Shown: piece after piece, positions 42,604-51,829 of the stretch | Layout: every line of letters begins with the position of its first letter | How positions within the stretch are numbered: the first letter of the stretch is position 1 | Source of the DNA: Dryocola sp032051265 | Lineage (GTDB): Bacteria; Pseudomonadota; Gammaproteobacteria; Enterobacterales; Enterobacteriaceae | Length of the DNA: 64,000 nucleotides | Assembly (NCBI GenBank): GCA_032051265.1 | Contig: DAMBYU010000001.1 | Coordinates: forward strand, 620,001-684,000 | Direction of reading: 5' to 3' | The notes under the pieces: model-generated | What the model was told of the DNA's origin: nothing | Database searches by the model: none | Seen by the model: only the letters and a program-made list of their open reading frames with translations | Made by a program: the position numbers and the translations under genes

Positions 42604-43575
42604 ATGAAAAAAAATTTGCTATGTGCCCTACTGATGATGATGCCGTTTGCCTCCGTGCAGGCGGAACAAACGTTAACCTATCCAAAGAAAAATATTGAAG
42701 TTGTTATCCCTAAAAATCCGGGCGGCGGCACCGACACCTCAGCTCGCACAGTGATTGAGTTTGCCCGCAACAAAATGCCGGATGGCTTAATGATGGTTCC
42801 GGTCAATAAACCTGCAGGCAACGGGATAACAGGCCTGCTGGAAGTGGCAAAAGCTCGTCCGGATGGCTACAAACTGGTAATGACAACCGTTGAGCTGGCC
42901 ATGTTCCCGCATCAGGGTAAATCTCCGGTTACTTATAAAGACTTTACGCCTATCGTCACCACTATCGCCGATCCGGTGGCGGTGGTAGTCAACGCAAACT
43001 CCCCTTACAAGACTCTGCAAGACTTTATTGATGGCGCGAAAGCTGCGCCAGGAAAAATCAAAGTCGGTAATTCTGGCATGGGCGCCATTTACCATTTAGC
43101 TGCGGTGAATATCGAAAAAATCTCTGGCACGAAGTTCAATCATATTCCTTACAACGAAGGAACTGGCCCGTCGATTGCCGCGCTGGTAGGGGGACATATT
43201 GACGCCGTACTGACCACGCCGGGAGCGGTGAAATCTCAGGTTGATGCTGGGATCTTAAAAGTGCTTGGAGTGATGGATGAAAAACGTTTCCCTCTTTTCC
43301 CTGATGTCCCGACATTCAAAGAAGCGCTGAACCTTGATGTGAACGTGAAAATGCGTGCCTGGGCCGTTCTGGCGACCACAGCCAAAGTCAGTGACGAGGT
43401 GAAAAAACAGCTGGTAGAAACCTTTACCGAAGTGGTGAAAACGCCAGCATATCAAGAGGCGCTGAAAAAACAGGGTATTATGCCCGTGGTTATCACTGGC
43501 GATGATGCCTATACCATGATGAAAGAAGATGACGAAATGTACGGCAAACTTATTGCCGAAGTCATGAAAAAATAA
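42604..43575 (+). CDS. tctC: tripartite tricarboxylate transporter substrate-binding protein
   Basis: 323 aa. Signal peptide MKKNLLCALLMMMPFASVQA, then the Bug/TctC fold with IEVVIPKNPGGGTDTSART and PDVPTFKEA. Periplasmic receptor that delivers an organic acid to TctAB. The first of three adjacent transporter genes; a strong hairpin follows. TctC-type receptors usually bind carboxylates, hinting that the operon substrate is a sugar acid rather than a neutral sugar. Confidence 0.9.
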   Translation: MKKNLLCALLMMMPFASVQAEQTLTYPKKNIEVVIPKNPGGGTDTSARTVIEFARNKMPDGLMMVPVNKPAGNGITGLLEVAKARPDGYKLVMTTVELAMFPHQGKSPVTYKDFTPIVTTIADPVAVVVNANSPYKTLQDFIDGAKAAPGKIKVGNSGMGAIYHLAAVNIEKISGTKFNHIPYNEGTGPSIAALVGGHIDAVLTTPGAVKSQVDAGILKVLGVMDEKRFPLFPDVPTFKEALNLDVNVKMRAWAVLATTAKVSDEVKKQLVETFTEVVKTPAYQEALKKQGIMPVVITGDDAYTMMKEDDEMYGKLIAEVMKK

Positions 43576-43582
43576 CCCCGTT

Positions 43583-43614
43583 TTCCCGGCGAAGGGAGTA
43601 AACCTCGCCGGGAA
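43583..43614 (+). other. intercistronic hairpin after the binding-protein gene
   Basis: TTCCCGGCGA (43583-43592) and TCGCCGGGAA (43605-43614) form a perfect 10-bp stem with a 12-nt loop and no T-run. Such hairpins after binding-protein genes stabilise the upstream message so the receptor is made in excess. Confidence 0.7.
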
Positions 43615-43645
43615 TGACTCTGCCGTGATTAATCGGGATGGGATT

Positions 43646-44104
43646 ATGCGAAAGCAAAATATATGGGTTGGCGCTGCCTCCGTCATTTTCGGGATCGGCA
43701 TTATTAGGCTGTCACGAAATATGAATATGTTTGATGAAAGCGGCATGCTGGGAGAGCGTTTTTGGCCCTGGTGCCTGGCGTGGTTATTTATCGCGCTTGG
43801 TATCATGCAGTTTATTAATGTTTATAAGCAGCGGGCAGCCAATGACGCGCCGGTGGATCTTTCTTCGTTTCCGGTGCTTAAAGCCTACTGGGTTACGGGA
43901 ATCATGGCGATTTACGCCGTTGTGCTGTGCTACGCCGGTTTCATCGCATCGACCCTGATTCTGATCCCTGTCATCATGCGGATGATGGGAGAAAAGCGCA
44001 TCGGGTTTATTTTTGTTGCCTCTCTTCTTATCGTCGCGTGTATTTATGTCGCCTTCACCATGGTCTTTAATTCTCCTCTGCCGGAATCGATCTTTTCCGA
44101 GTGA
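43646..44104 (+). CDS. tctB: TctB-type small transporter membrane subunit
   Basis: 152 aa from the ATG at 43646, preceded by GGGATGGG; a GTG at 43625 is in frame. Four hydrophobic helices (for example IWVGAASVIFGIGIIRL, WCLAWLFIALGIMQF) and the overall size match TctB. Sits between the receptor and the large permease. Confidence 0.85.
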   Translation: MRKQNIWVGAASVIFGIGIIRLSRNMNMFDESGMLGERFWPWCLAWLFIALGIMQFINVYKQRAANDAPVDLSSFPVLKAYWVTGIMAIYAVVLCYAGFIASTLILIPVIMRMMGEKRIGFIFVASLLIVACIYVAFTMVFNSPLPESIFSE

Positions 44105-44122
44105 GTTAATAAGGGAATCATA

Positions 44123-45631
44123 ATGAACGAAATTTTAGATGCCCTGCTGATGGTCTTCAGTTTAGAAACGACCGGCATGATTTTATTAGGCGTACTGGCG
44201 GGGATAATTATTGGCGCATTGCCCGGCTTGACCGTTAATATGGGGATAGCGCTGCTGCTGCCTTTGACTTATTCCTTCCAGGGAATGACCGGCATCTTGA
44301 TGCTGCTGGGTGTTTACTGTGGTGCGGTTTACGGCGGCTCTATTACGGCCATTCTGATAAGCACGCCCGGAACCCCTGCTTCTGCTGCTACGGTGCTGGA
44401 CGGATACCCAATGGCCAAACGTGGGGAAGCTGGTCGCGCGCTGGGGCTGTCGACAGGTGCTTCAATGTTCGGAGGGGTGTTCAGTACCCTTGCGTTAGTC
44501 CTGATAGCACCTCTGCTGGCAAAAGTAGCGACAGGTTTTTCATCGGCCGAGTACTTTGCCCTGGCGGTATTTGGCATCAGCATTATCACAAGCGTATCTT
44601 CACAGTCGATTATTAAAGGGTTAATGGGCGGGGCGCTTGGGCTATTTATTGCCACCATCGGTCTTGATCCAATGACCAGCGGCATGCGATTTACCTTTGA
44701 CTCGATTTATCTGATGGGGGGCATTTCTTTTATACCGGTGCTGGTTGGCTTGTTCGCCTTCTCACAAGGGCTGATTAGCCTTGAAGAAGACCACCGGGAG
44801 CGAGTTTCCGGCGTGGTGCATCAGATGCAAAGCAAGATCCATCGAGTGCTGCCGACATGGAAAGATCTTAAACGCGTCATGCCTACATATATTCGTTCAT
44901 CAGTCATTGGCACCGGCATCGGTGCCGTTCCGGGAACGGGGGGCGATATCGCCTCTTTTATTGCCTACAACGAAGCGAAACGCTGGTCGAAGCATCCGGA
45001 AGAATTTGGTCATGGTTCGCCAGAAGGTGTTTCGGCACCAGAAGCGGGGGCCAACTCTGTCGCCGGTGGTGCGATGGTGCCGTTGATGACGCTTGGCATA
45101 CCGGGTGATGGCGCAACAGCGATTATCATGGGCGCTTTTATGGTACAGGGGCTGGCGCTGGGGCCGCAGTTGTTCACTGAACATCCGGTTGAAGTCAACG
45201 CGATCTTCATCGGTTTGTTTGCGGCGAATATTTTTATGGGTATCCTGGGCTTTTTAGGGATGCGTTTGTTCGCCAAAGTAATGAACGTGCCGCGCCGGGT
45301 GCTGGTGCCGATAATCTTTGTACTCTGCTCGGTGGGAGCCTATTCGGTAAACCACGATATGACCGATGTCTTTGTAATGATGCTCTCGGGTATTGCAGCT
45401 TACATCCTGATTAAACTGGACTTTTCCATGTCGCCGATTGTTATTGGCATTATTCTGGGGCCGATGGCAGAGTCTAATTTCCGTCGTGCACTGGTGATTT
45501 CGGAAGGCGATCCTTCTATCTTCCTGACGCGCCCGGTGTGCGCCGTCTTTTTAGCCATCGCTTTAGTCACGCTGCTGCTGCCGGTATTTGGGCCACGACT
45601 CAAGGCACTTTGGCGTAAGCAACCGGGTTAA
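44123..45631 (+). CDS. tctA: TctA-type large transporter permease
   Basis: 502 aa, about eleven to twelve membrane helices. Family motifs GVLAGIIIGALPGLTVNMGIALLLPLTY, YGGSITAILISTPGTPASAATVLDGYPMAKRGEAGRAL and GAVPGTGGDIASFIAYNEAKR are clear. Forms the sodium- or proton-coupled channel with TctB for the ligand brought by TctC. Confidence 0.93.
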   Translation: MNEILDALLMVFSLETTGMILLGVLAGIIIGALPGLTVNMGIALLLPLTYSFQGMTGILMLLGVYCGAVYGGSITAILISTPGTPASAATVLDGYPMAKRGEAGRALGLSTGASMFGGVFSTLALVLIAPLLAKVATGFSSAEYFALAVFGISIITSVSSQSIIKGLMGGALGLFIATIGLDPMTSGMRFTFDSIYLMGGISFIPVLVGLFAFSQGLISLEEDHRERVSGVVHQMQSKIHRVLPTWKDLKRVMPTYIRSSVIGTGIGAVPGTGGDIASFIAYNEAKRWSKHPEEFGHGSPEGVSAPEAGANSVAGGAMVPLMTLGIPGDGATAIIMGAFMVQGLALGPQLFTEHPVEVNAIFIGLFAANIFMGILGFLGMRLFAKVMNVPRRVLVPIIFVLCSVGAYSVNHDMTDVFVMMLSGIAAYILIKLDFSMSPIVIGIILGPMAESNFRRALVISEGDPSIFLTRPVCAVFLAIALVTLLLPVFGPRLKALWRKQPG

Positions 45632-45641
45632 TCGCCTGATA

Positions 45642-45670
45642 CCGGGCCGACATGACAAGGCCCGGATTTC
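45642..45670 (+). terminator. hairpin between permease and regulator genes
   Basis: CCGGGCC (45642-45648) and GGCCCGG (45659-45665) then ATTTCTC. The T-tract is poor, so partial read-through into the regulator gene is likely. Confidence 0.45.
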
Positions 45671-45688
45671 TCATCGTAAGGAACGAAG

Positions 45689-46696
45689 ATGGCAAAAACA
45701 GTCGAGGAAATTGCAAAGGATCTGGGCGTTTCTATCACCACGGTACGCGCAGTACTCAATGGGAATGCCAAAAAATACCGCATTAGCCTAAAAATGCAGG
45801 AAAAGATTAATCAGTATGTGCAGCAGCATAGCTATACCATCAACCTGACGGCCCGCAGCCTGAAGTTAAATAAAACGGACATTTTTGGCCTGGTAATTCC
45901 ACGGCTGTCTAACCCCTTCTTTTCGGCGCTTGCCGAGCAGCTTGAAGCATCCTGCCGCGAACTGGGCTATCAGCTGATGATTAGCTGTACCAATGGCGAT
46001 CCGCACTATGAAAATTTACTGGTTAAATCTCTGGAGGAGCGCAACGTTGACGGCGTTTTTATCGTCTCCAGCGAAGCGGCCTGTCAGGCGCATCATCTTA
46101 AACACCGTAAAAAACCACTGGTCTTTCTCGACCGGGACTTCGGCGTTAAAAATGCCGCCTGCGTGACGACGGATAACAGCGACAGCGGCTATCGTCTCAC
46201 CAGCGCCATGCTTGAATATATCCACGAGCCGCTTCATTTCTTTGTGGCCGACCCAACTTCGCCAACGATTATCGATCGTCTAAGCGGATTTCACCGGGCA
46301 ATGGCAGAGCAGGATATTGAAGTTGCTAATACAGATATCACTTTTGCTGAACACAACCGCATTAGCGATGGCGCAAATTTAATGAGGCAGTATTTCGACC
46401 TTTATCAGCGCTGGCCGCAAAATTTTATCGCCTCATCTCTTCCGGTATTGCAAGGCGCACTCAGCGTTTTACGCGAACGCTGTGGCTACATTCCAAACGA
46501 TATCAACATTGGCACATTCGATGACAATATTATGCTGGGCTTCCTGGCCAACAACCTGTGGTCGATGCAGCAGGATGAAAAAAAACTGGCTGAGAAAGCC
46601 TGCCAGCTAATGATGTCCACTATGGATAATGCGCAGGTTAAAAATGGCGTGACGGTGAAAGCGGAACTGGTTTTTCGGCAGCGAAAAGGGGATTGA
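45689..46696 (+). CDS. LacI-family regulator of the sugar-acid operon
   Basis: 335 aa. Helix-turn-helix KTVEEIAKDLGVSITTVRAVLNGNAKKYRIS followed by the hinge (LTARSLKLNKTDIFGLVIPRLSNPFFS) and a periplasmic-binding-protein-like effector domain. Last gene of the cluster on the same strand, so it likely regulates the operon starting at 37326, possibly through the inverted repeat at 37161. RBS AAGGA before the ATG. Confidence 0.88.
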   Translation: MAKTVEEIAKDLGVSITTVRAVLNGNAKKYRISLKMQEKINQYVQQHSYTINLTARSLKLNKTDIFGLVIPRLSNPFFSALAEQLEASCRELGYQLMISCTNGDPHYENLLVKSLEERNVDGVFIVSSEAACQAHHLKHRKKPLVFLDRDFGVKNAACVTTDNSDSGYRLTSAMLEYIHEPLHFFVADPTSPTIIDRLSGFHRAMAEQDIEVANTDITFAEHNRISDGANLMRQYFDLYQRWPQNFIASSLPVLQGALSVLRERCGYIPNDINIGTFDDNIMLGFLANNLWSMQQDEKKLAEKACQLMMSTMDNAQVKNGVTVKAELVFRQRKGD

Positions 46697-46866
46697 GTTG
46701 GCTTCATGGCCGCTATAAAAATCATCTGCTGTGCTTTATTTCTTCGCCTGGCGCTCAGTTTTCGCCCGCTTTTCCCGTTTGTCCGCAAGCTGTGAAGCTG
46801 CCCAAGGCTAAAGTTTTGATGCCGGATAAATACCAGGAATTTTGACTGTTAAAAATCACAAATAAA

Positions 46867-46882
46867 TGTGATACAACTCACG
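46867..46882 (+). promoter_or_regulatory. CRP-like site upstream of the small membrane protein gene
   Basis: TGTGA-TACAAC-TCACG, one base from the CRP consensus TGTGA-N6-TCACA, about 60 bp before the likely start of the next gene. Confidence 0.55.
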
Positions 46883-46939
46883 TTCTTAAGCTAACGGCAT
46901 ACTGCCGTGCCAGGCCTGATTGAAAGAGGGAAATTGAAC

Positions 46940-47203
46940 GTGAGCATAAAGGATGTGAAGCCAACCCGCACGCCGGGAGGGAAAATTGCTCTGTGGTTAT
47001 TCTATGGATTCTGCCTGTATATTGTCTGGGCCATGCTGCGATATTTCTGGGTAGTAAGTCGCGTCACTGGCGGGGAAATGGGTTCATTAGGCGGAAAATT
47101 GCTGGGGGCGTTGATGGGATTGCTGGTGCTGGGGTCGGTGGCTGCGGTGCTTGGCTGGGTTGCCTGGTATACGCGCCCACGCGGTGATTTTCATCGCGAA
47201 TAA
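46940..47203 (+). CDS. small inner-membrane protein, DrpB/YedR-like
   Basis: 87 aa from the GTG at 46940, which follows AGAGGG; the frame is open from a GTG at 46907. Two hydrophobic helices (WLFYGFCLYIVWAML; LGALMGLLVLGSVAAVLGWVAWY). It resembles the enteric small cell-division-associated protein DrpB (YedR), and position near yedJ supports this, but recognition is moderate. Confidence 0.6.
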   Translation: MSIKDVKPTRTPGGKIALWLFYGFCLYIVWAMLRYFWVVSRVTGGEMGSLGGKLLGALMGLLVLGSVAAVLGWVAWYTRPRGDFHRE

Positions 47204-47268
47204 AATGCCAGCTGCCAGGGCCTGTGCCCAAAATGGTGCGAAAGTCAGCAACGAAACGAGGAGTTTGT

Positions 47269-47964
47269 ATGCCGATAGCCCGTTGGCAGGCGCGTTTTGA
47301 ACAGTACCTGCATGAAAACTGGCTGCAGGATGATAACGCCCATGATGTGGCGCATTTTCATCGCGTCTGGAAAACCGCGCAGCGGATTATGGAAGGAACG
47401 CAAGCCAATCGTTTAGTGGTGCTTAGCGCCTGTTATTTTCATGACATTGTCAATCTGCCCAAAAATCACCCTGAACGGCATCTCGCCTCCGCTCAGGCCG
47501 CGCTTGAAACGTTACGCATCCTTGAGATCCACTTTCCTGATTTCCCTCATGACATGTATGACGCGGTGGCCCACGCAGTTCATGCCCATAGCTTTAGCGC
47601 GGGCGTAGAGCCACAAACGCTGGAAGCGAAAATTGTCCGGGATGCCGATCGGCTTGAATCACTGGGCGCGATTGGGCTTGCCCGCGTGTTTTACACCTCC
47701 GGTGCGCTGGGACGTCCGTTGTTTGATAGCGAAGATCCGCTTGCCGGAAAGCGTGAGCTAGACGACGCCAGCTATGCGCTCGACCACTTTCAGCAAAAGC
47801 TGCTAAAACTGCCTCAGACGATGCAAACCGAGGCGGGCCGGGAACTGGCGCGCCACAACGCTGATTTTCTGGTGCACTATATGGCAAAGCTGTGTGCCGA
47901 GCTAAAAGGGGAATACCATCACCTCGATAAAGAGGTGATTGAGCAGTTCTCCCCTCTGCGCTAA
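47269..47964 (+). CDS. yedJ: HD-domain phosphohydrolase YedJ
   Basis: 231 aa, same as E. coli YedJ; ATG at 47269 with GAGGAG before it. HD residues are visible: H in DVAHFHRVWK, HD in CYFHDIVNL and a later D in VRDADRLESLG. Metal-dependent phosphohydrolase of unknown physiological substrate. Converges on the DUF2238 gene with their ends overlapping by 4 bp. Confidence 0.92.
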   Translation: MPIARWQARFEQYLHENWLQDDNAHDVAHFHRVWKTAQRIMEGTQANRLVVLSACYFHDIVNLPKNHPERHLASAQAALETLRILEIHFPDFPHDMYDAVAHAVHAHSFSAGVEPQTLEAKIVRDADRLESLGAIGLARVFYTSGALGRPLFDSEDPLAGKRELDDASYALDHFQQKLLKLPQTMQTEAGRELARHNADFLVHYMAKLCAELKGEYHHLDKEVIEQFSPLR

Positions 47965-48578
47965 TGGCGTGGTCGTGAGTGGTTAACAAGCTGACGTTGA
48001 TGATAACCCGCCAGCAAGATCGTCGTGGTAAGCGCGCCCAGCAGGGCGCAGAACATGTCCGACTGGGTATCCCACGGATCGCCCTGGGTACCGAGAAAAA
48101 GATCAGCACCCTGACCCATGGCCAGCGCCGCCCACCATTCGATGAACTCATAAACGGCGCTGATCGCCAGCGCAATGCAGCACACCACGAACCCGAGCAT
48201 TTTGTGTCCACGTATGTATTGACCTCGAATGAGGATTTCTCTGGCTGCCAGCGCCGGCACCAGCCCCTGGAAAAAGTGACCAAGTTTATCGTAAGGATTG
48301 CGGCTCAGCCCAAACCAGGCCTGCACGTCAAAACCGATCGGCACTTTGGCGTAGGTATACTGGCCGCCAATCATCAGGATGATGGCGTGAAAAAATATCA
48401 ACGTATAAAGCAGCGGTGTTAACGGATAGCGCGCATATGTGGCCCACAGCAAGGGCAGGATGATGAGCACTGGCGTAACTTCCATCAGCCAGGTTATTTT
48501 GTCCCCGGCATTGATACCGGTCCAGACGAGGAGCGTCAGCAAAATCAGCGCTGCGCCTTTTAAACGGATGGAGATCAT
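47961..48578 (-). CDS. DUF2238 inner-membrane protein, YjdF-like
   Basis: 205 aa from the ATG at 48578; the frame extends to 48686 but that part overlaps the upstream terminator. Six hydrophobic helices, with the family motifs YDKLGHFFQGLVPALAAREILIRG, YEFIEWWAALAMGQGADLFLGTQGDPWDTQSDMF. Function unknown. No clear ribosome site precedes the chosen start, which lowers confidence in the exact N-terminus. E. coli YjdF is at another location. Confidence 0.8.
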   Translation of the reverse strand: MISIRLKGAALILLTLLVWTGINAGDKITWLMEVTPVLIILPLLWATYARYPLTPLLYTLIFFHAIILMIGGQYTYAKVPIGFDVQAWFGLSRNPYDKLGHFFQGLVPALAAREILIRGQYIRGHKMLGFVVCCIALAISAVYEFIEWWAALAMGQGADLFLGTQGDPWDTQSDMFCALLGALTTTILLAGYHQRQLVNHSRPRH

Positions 48579-48639
48579 AGGAGTTTCACAAATCGCCAAA
48601 ACCCTAACTATCTGCCGGATACGGCAGGAATTCAAATGT

Positions 48640-48665
48640 AAAAAACGGGGCCTTAATGGCCCCGT
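48640..48665 (-). terminator. autotransporter terminator
   Basis: ACGGGGCC (48645-48652), loop TTAAT, GGCCCCGT (48658-48665); on the minus strand a T-run follows. Isolates the autotransporter gene from the DUF2238 gene. Confidence 0.88.
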
Positions 48666-48691
48666 TGTAGCGTGCTTTTCAGGCAACGGTT

Positions 48692-51637
48692 TTAGAACGA
48701 CTTGCGTAAACGCAGGCTGAAGGTATGTGCCTGGTAACGTTCGCCCGCCTGCAGATCGTACCGTGCGTCGAGGCTCAAATCGTTAGCATCATACAAGGTG
48801 CTGCCGATAGCCACGCCTGCCATATCTTCCACCGGGGCGACACCTCTGGATGTGAAGCTCGTTTCGCCAATAGTGTCGGCAGCGTAGGTGGCGGTGCTGC
48901 TGGTTTCGTTGTTGTCGTACTGGTGAATCCAGGAGAGCTGAGCGAACGGGGTCAGATTACCCAGACCGGTGTCGAAGGTTTTTTCCAGGCGCGCACCAAT
49001 ATTGCTCACCACAGATTGCGTATGGGATGAAATCACATCCAGCGCCATACCGTTGCCTCCGGTTTCTTTATAGCCGTCAACATGCTGATAGCTATAAGAG
49101 AGAGCAGCCAGCGGCGTGACTATTACCTCAGCAGGCAACGTGAGTGGATAACCGAATTCGCTTTGCAACGTAACAGACTGACCGTTGAATTTACCCTGTG
49201 CGCTACCGGAGAAGCCGGTGAAATCTGCGCGGCGGGTAGAATTATAGTTCTGACGGTTAACCCCGGCAGACAAATTCACATACCACGGATTGCCGGTATA
49301 CCCTGCGTAGCCAATCAGACCGTAGTTGTCGGCGGTAGAGGTATTGCCACTCAGATTATCTTTACCGTGAACAGAAGTGTTGCTGTAGTTCACAGCGCCA
49401 CCTACGCGCCAGTCGTCGCCCAGCGCACGGTCAGTACCGATGATCAGGCCGCCGAATTTCGCGCTATAGCCGCTGACATTGCTGGTGCTGTCCTGACGGG
49501 CATAACCACCGAAAGGCTGACCCCAGAGGGTCCAGTCGCTGTAGGCATCACCCGTTGATACGCCGCTTGCACCTGCCGTTTGCGGGTTGCGAACGGTGTC
49601 CATGTGGGTGGAAACAACAGACATCGCCTTCATGGTTGCCATGTTTGTCGCGGTGCTGGTGTTAATGTTCTGACTTGCCGAGAGACGCTCACCCACGCGG
49701 TTTGCTTCTTTTTGGTCTGCAATCGCCAGCGAGGCGTTATACAGCTCAAGCAGCTGCGGGGAAATGCCCGAATAGTGGCCCAGCCCGCCCAGCGCTGCCG
49801 TGGCGTTCGGAATGGTTGCCCATTCTGGGTTGGCTGGCTCAGGCGTCACTGGTATCGTCGGAGTTGGCTCCGGCGTCACTGGGGTCGTCGGAATTGGATC
49901 AGGCGTCACAGGCGTCGTCGGGACCGGATCAGGCGTCACAGGCGTCGTCGGGACCGGATCGGGCGTCACTGGCGTCGTCGGGACCGGATCGGGTGTTACC
50001 GGCGTCGTTGGCGGCGGCGTGACAGGCTCTTGCAAGGTAACAACCAGCGCGCTGCGACCATTCTCGTCATAGGTTGAACCAGTGGCTGCGCCGGTATAAC
50101 CTGCGGCCTGATAGCGCAAACGATCGACATTGTAATTGGTGTCGGTGCTGTTGGCATCGATGACTACGTAGCGCTGACCGGCGGCAAACTGGTATGTGTT
50201 ACCGGTACGGGCCAGGCTGACGCCTGAACCGGCGTCAATGGTTGCAGAACCAGTCACTACCAGACGGCCATAGCCGGTATCAGCCGGGGAGGCGTCAGCA
50301 ATCGCCGTGTCAGCCACGCCGACGATCAGTGCCGCATTACTGCCCTGATGATAGTTACCGGTAATCGCGATGGTGTTGTTGATTTGCAGCGATGCCGCAT
50401 CGTTGTTGACGGTGCTGTTGGTGATGATGTTGTCATCAAGCAGCAGGTTGCCCGTGCTGAAAATCACATCACCGTTCGGGTTGTCGATTTGCCCAATCCC
50501 GTTAATACCGGTCAGAGTACCGGTAGTTCCGTTGCCGCCCTTAATGATTAATGGTAATGAATTATAGCTTGCGATATTACCTTCAATGATGCCGCTGTTG
50601 GCGATTGTCACAGCCGTTGTGGCGTTATTACCGTAAGCATTATTATAGAAGGCATAAGTATTACCGGTGATCCTGCCCGTATTAACGATATTAACGGATG
50701 TATCCGTATTACCGTAATCATCATTGTAAATAGCGTAGGTAGCGCTGCTAATCAACCCGTTATTAACAATATCACCGTTAGCAGTATTAATGGAGTTGTT
50801 ATTGTAATGGTTATTATAAACAGCCACAATAGCACCGCTGATTTCACCATTATTGGTGAACGTACCAATCGCACCCTGGTTTTGCACGGCGATGTAATTG
50901 CTGGTGATAGTACCATCGTTGATCAGCGTGTTAATTGTGCCCTGGTTAAGTACGGCTGATTCGTTATAGTTGTTACTGGAGTTGTTGCTATCAATCAGAC
51001 CGGTATTATTAAATGTAGCGATAGTACCCTGATTTAACACTGCGGCATTCTGGTAATAATAACCTGAACTATTATTGTTCATGCGAATGGTGCCAGCGTT
51101 ATTCAATACATCAATTTGGCCAGTGTTGTTGATCGCCGTATAACCCTCGATCGTACCGCTCTGTGTATTGGTCAGGCTGTTAATTACACCGGCGTTATTA
51201 ATAGCCGCGCGGCTTGCACTGGAATATAAAGTGTTTGATGAGCCGGTGATATTACCGCTGTTCACCAGGGTACCGATCTGGCTTGTTGCACTCAGGTAAA
51301 GGGTATCAGCGGCATTACCGCTGCTCTCAATTACACCTGAGTTGTTAACGTTGTTAATGGTTCCATCAACGTTTAACGCATAATAGTCTGTGCTGCTAAT
51401 GATACCCGCGTTTTCCAGCGTGCCGACGAGCACGCCCTGGATAACGGAAAGCGTACCGGTAACGGTGCCCTGATCGGTGATGCTAACCGTGTCATAAGCG
51501 CTGGAGATTTGAACGATCTGCTGCGAGTCGGTTATGGAATAGTTGCTCACCGCGAGGGCCGGTGTTGCCAGCAATCCCTGCGCAGAGGTTAATGCCACCA
51601 GCAATGAGCCATGCTGGCTGATACGTGATTTCTTCAT
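48692..51637 (-). CDS. type V autotransporter with Pro-Thr repeat linker
   Basis: 981 aa. Signal peptide ends near ATPALA; the passenger (about 30-450) is built from short repeats of the type NNxGxIxxxxNxGxI, predicting a beta-helix; then a beta-rich segment, a Pro/Thr/Val-rich linker at about 535-600 made of six near-identical 10-residue units, and a C-terminal autotransporter barrel (about 700-981) ending in the outer-membrane signature LRLRKSF. It probably displays the passenger on the cell surface as an adhesin or biofilm factor. No protease catalytic motif is seen. Single gene, preceded by a 192-bp intergenic region. Confidence 0.9.
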   Translation of the reverse strand: MKKSRISQHGSLLVALTSAQGLLATPALAVSNYSITDSQQIVQISSAYDTVSITDQGTVTGTLSVIQGVLVGTLENAGIISSTDYYALNVDGTINNVNNSGVIESSGNAADTLYLSATSQIGTLVNSGNITGSSNTLYSSASRAAINNAGVINSLTNTQSGTIEGYTAINNTGQIDVLNNAGTIRMNNNSSGYYYQNAAVLNQGTIATFNNTGLIDSNNSSNNYNESAVLNQGTINTLINDGTITSNYIAVQNQGAIGTFTNNGEISGAIVAVYNNHYNNNSINTANGDIVNNGLISSATYAIYNDDYGNTDTSVNIVNTGRITGNTYAFYNNAYGNNATTAVTIANSGIIEGNIASYNSLPLIIKGGNGTTGTLTGINGIGQIDNPNGDVIFSTGNLLLDDNIITNSTVNNDAASLQINNTIAITGNYHQGSNAALIVGVADTAIADASPADTGYGRLVVTGSATIDAGSGVSLARTGNTYQFAAGQRYVVIDANSTDTNYNVDRLRYQAAGYTGAATGSTYDENGRSALVVTLQEPVTPPPTTPVTPDPVPTTPVTPDPVPTTPVTPDPVPTTPVTPDPIPTTPVTPEPTPTIPVTPEPANPEWATIPNATAALGGLGHYSGISPQLLELYNASLAIADQKEANRVGERLSASQNINTSTATNMATMKAMSVVSTHMDTVRNPQTAGASGVSTGDAYSDWTLWGQPFGGYARQDSTSNVSGYSAKFGGLIIGTDRALGDDWRVGGAVNYSNTSVHGKDNLSGNTSTADNYGLIGYAGYTGNPWYVNLSAGVNRQNYNSTRRADFTGFSGSAQGKFNGQSVTLQSEFGYPLTLPAEVIVTPLAALSYSYQHVDGYKETGGNGMALDVISSHTQSVVSNIGARLEKTFDTGLGNLTPFAQLSWIHQYDNNETSSTATYAADTIGETSFTSRGVAPVEDMAGVAIGSTLYDANDLSLDARYDLQAGERYQAHTFSLRLRKSF
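49831..50020. repeat. 30-bp tandem repeats encoding the Pro-Thr linker
   Basis: About six units of GGCGTCAC(A/T)GGCGTCGTC-type 30-bp repeats, encoding TTPVTPDPVP and variants (PDPIP, PEPTP) on the minus strand. Three central copies are almost identical, so slippage could change linker length. Confidence 0.85.
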
Positions 51638-51829
51638 GGTGTTCCGTCGCGATGTTGCCTAAATCAATGAATGTGCAGGTTTGAACAGGCTTCAGATTAA
51701 TCTGATACCATTCGGGCGAAGAATATACATTTGGTTGCAAAAAACAATAAGCTCTGTTTAATTATTTCTCGTGGTAACCATCAAATTTTTAAACGTGCAA
51801 TGATTTACGCCACGTTTTGAGGCGCTTAA

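Noticed and set aside
49831..50020. CRISPR-like array from regularly spaced repeats
   Set aside because: The repeats are contiguous, in frame within the autotransporter gene and encode a Pro-Thr linker; no unique spacers or cas genes.
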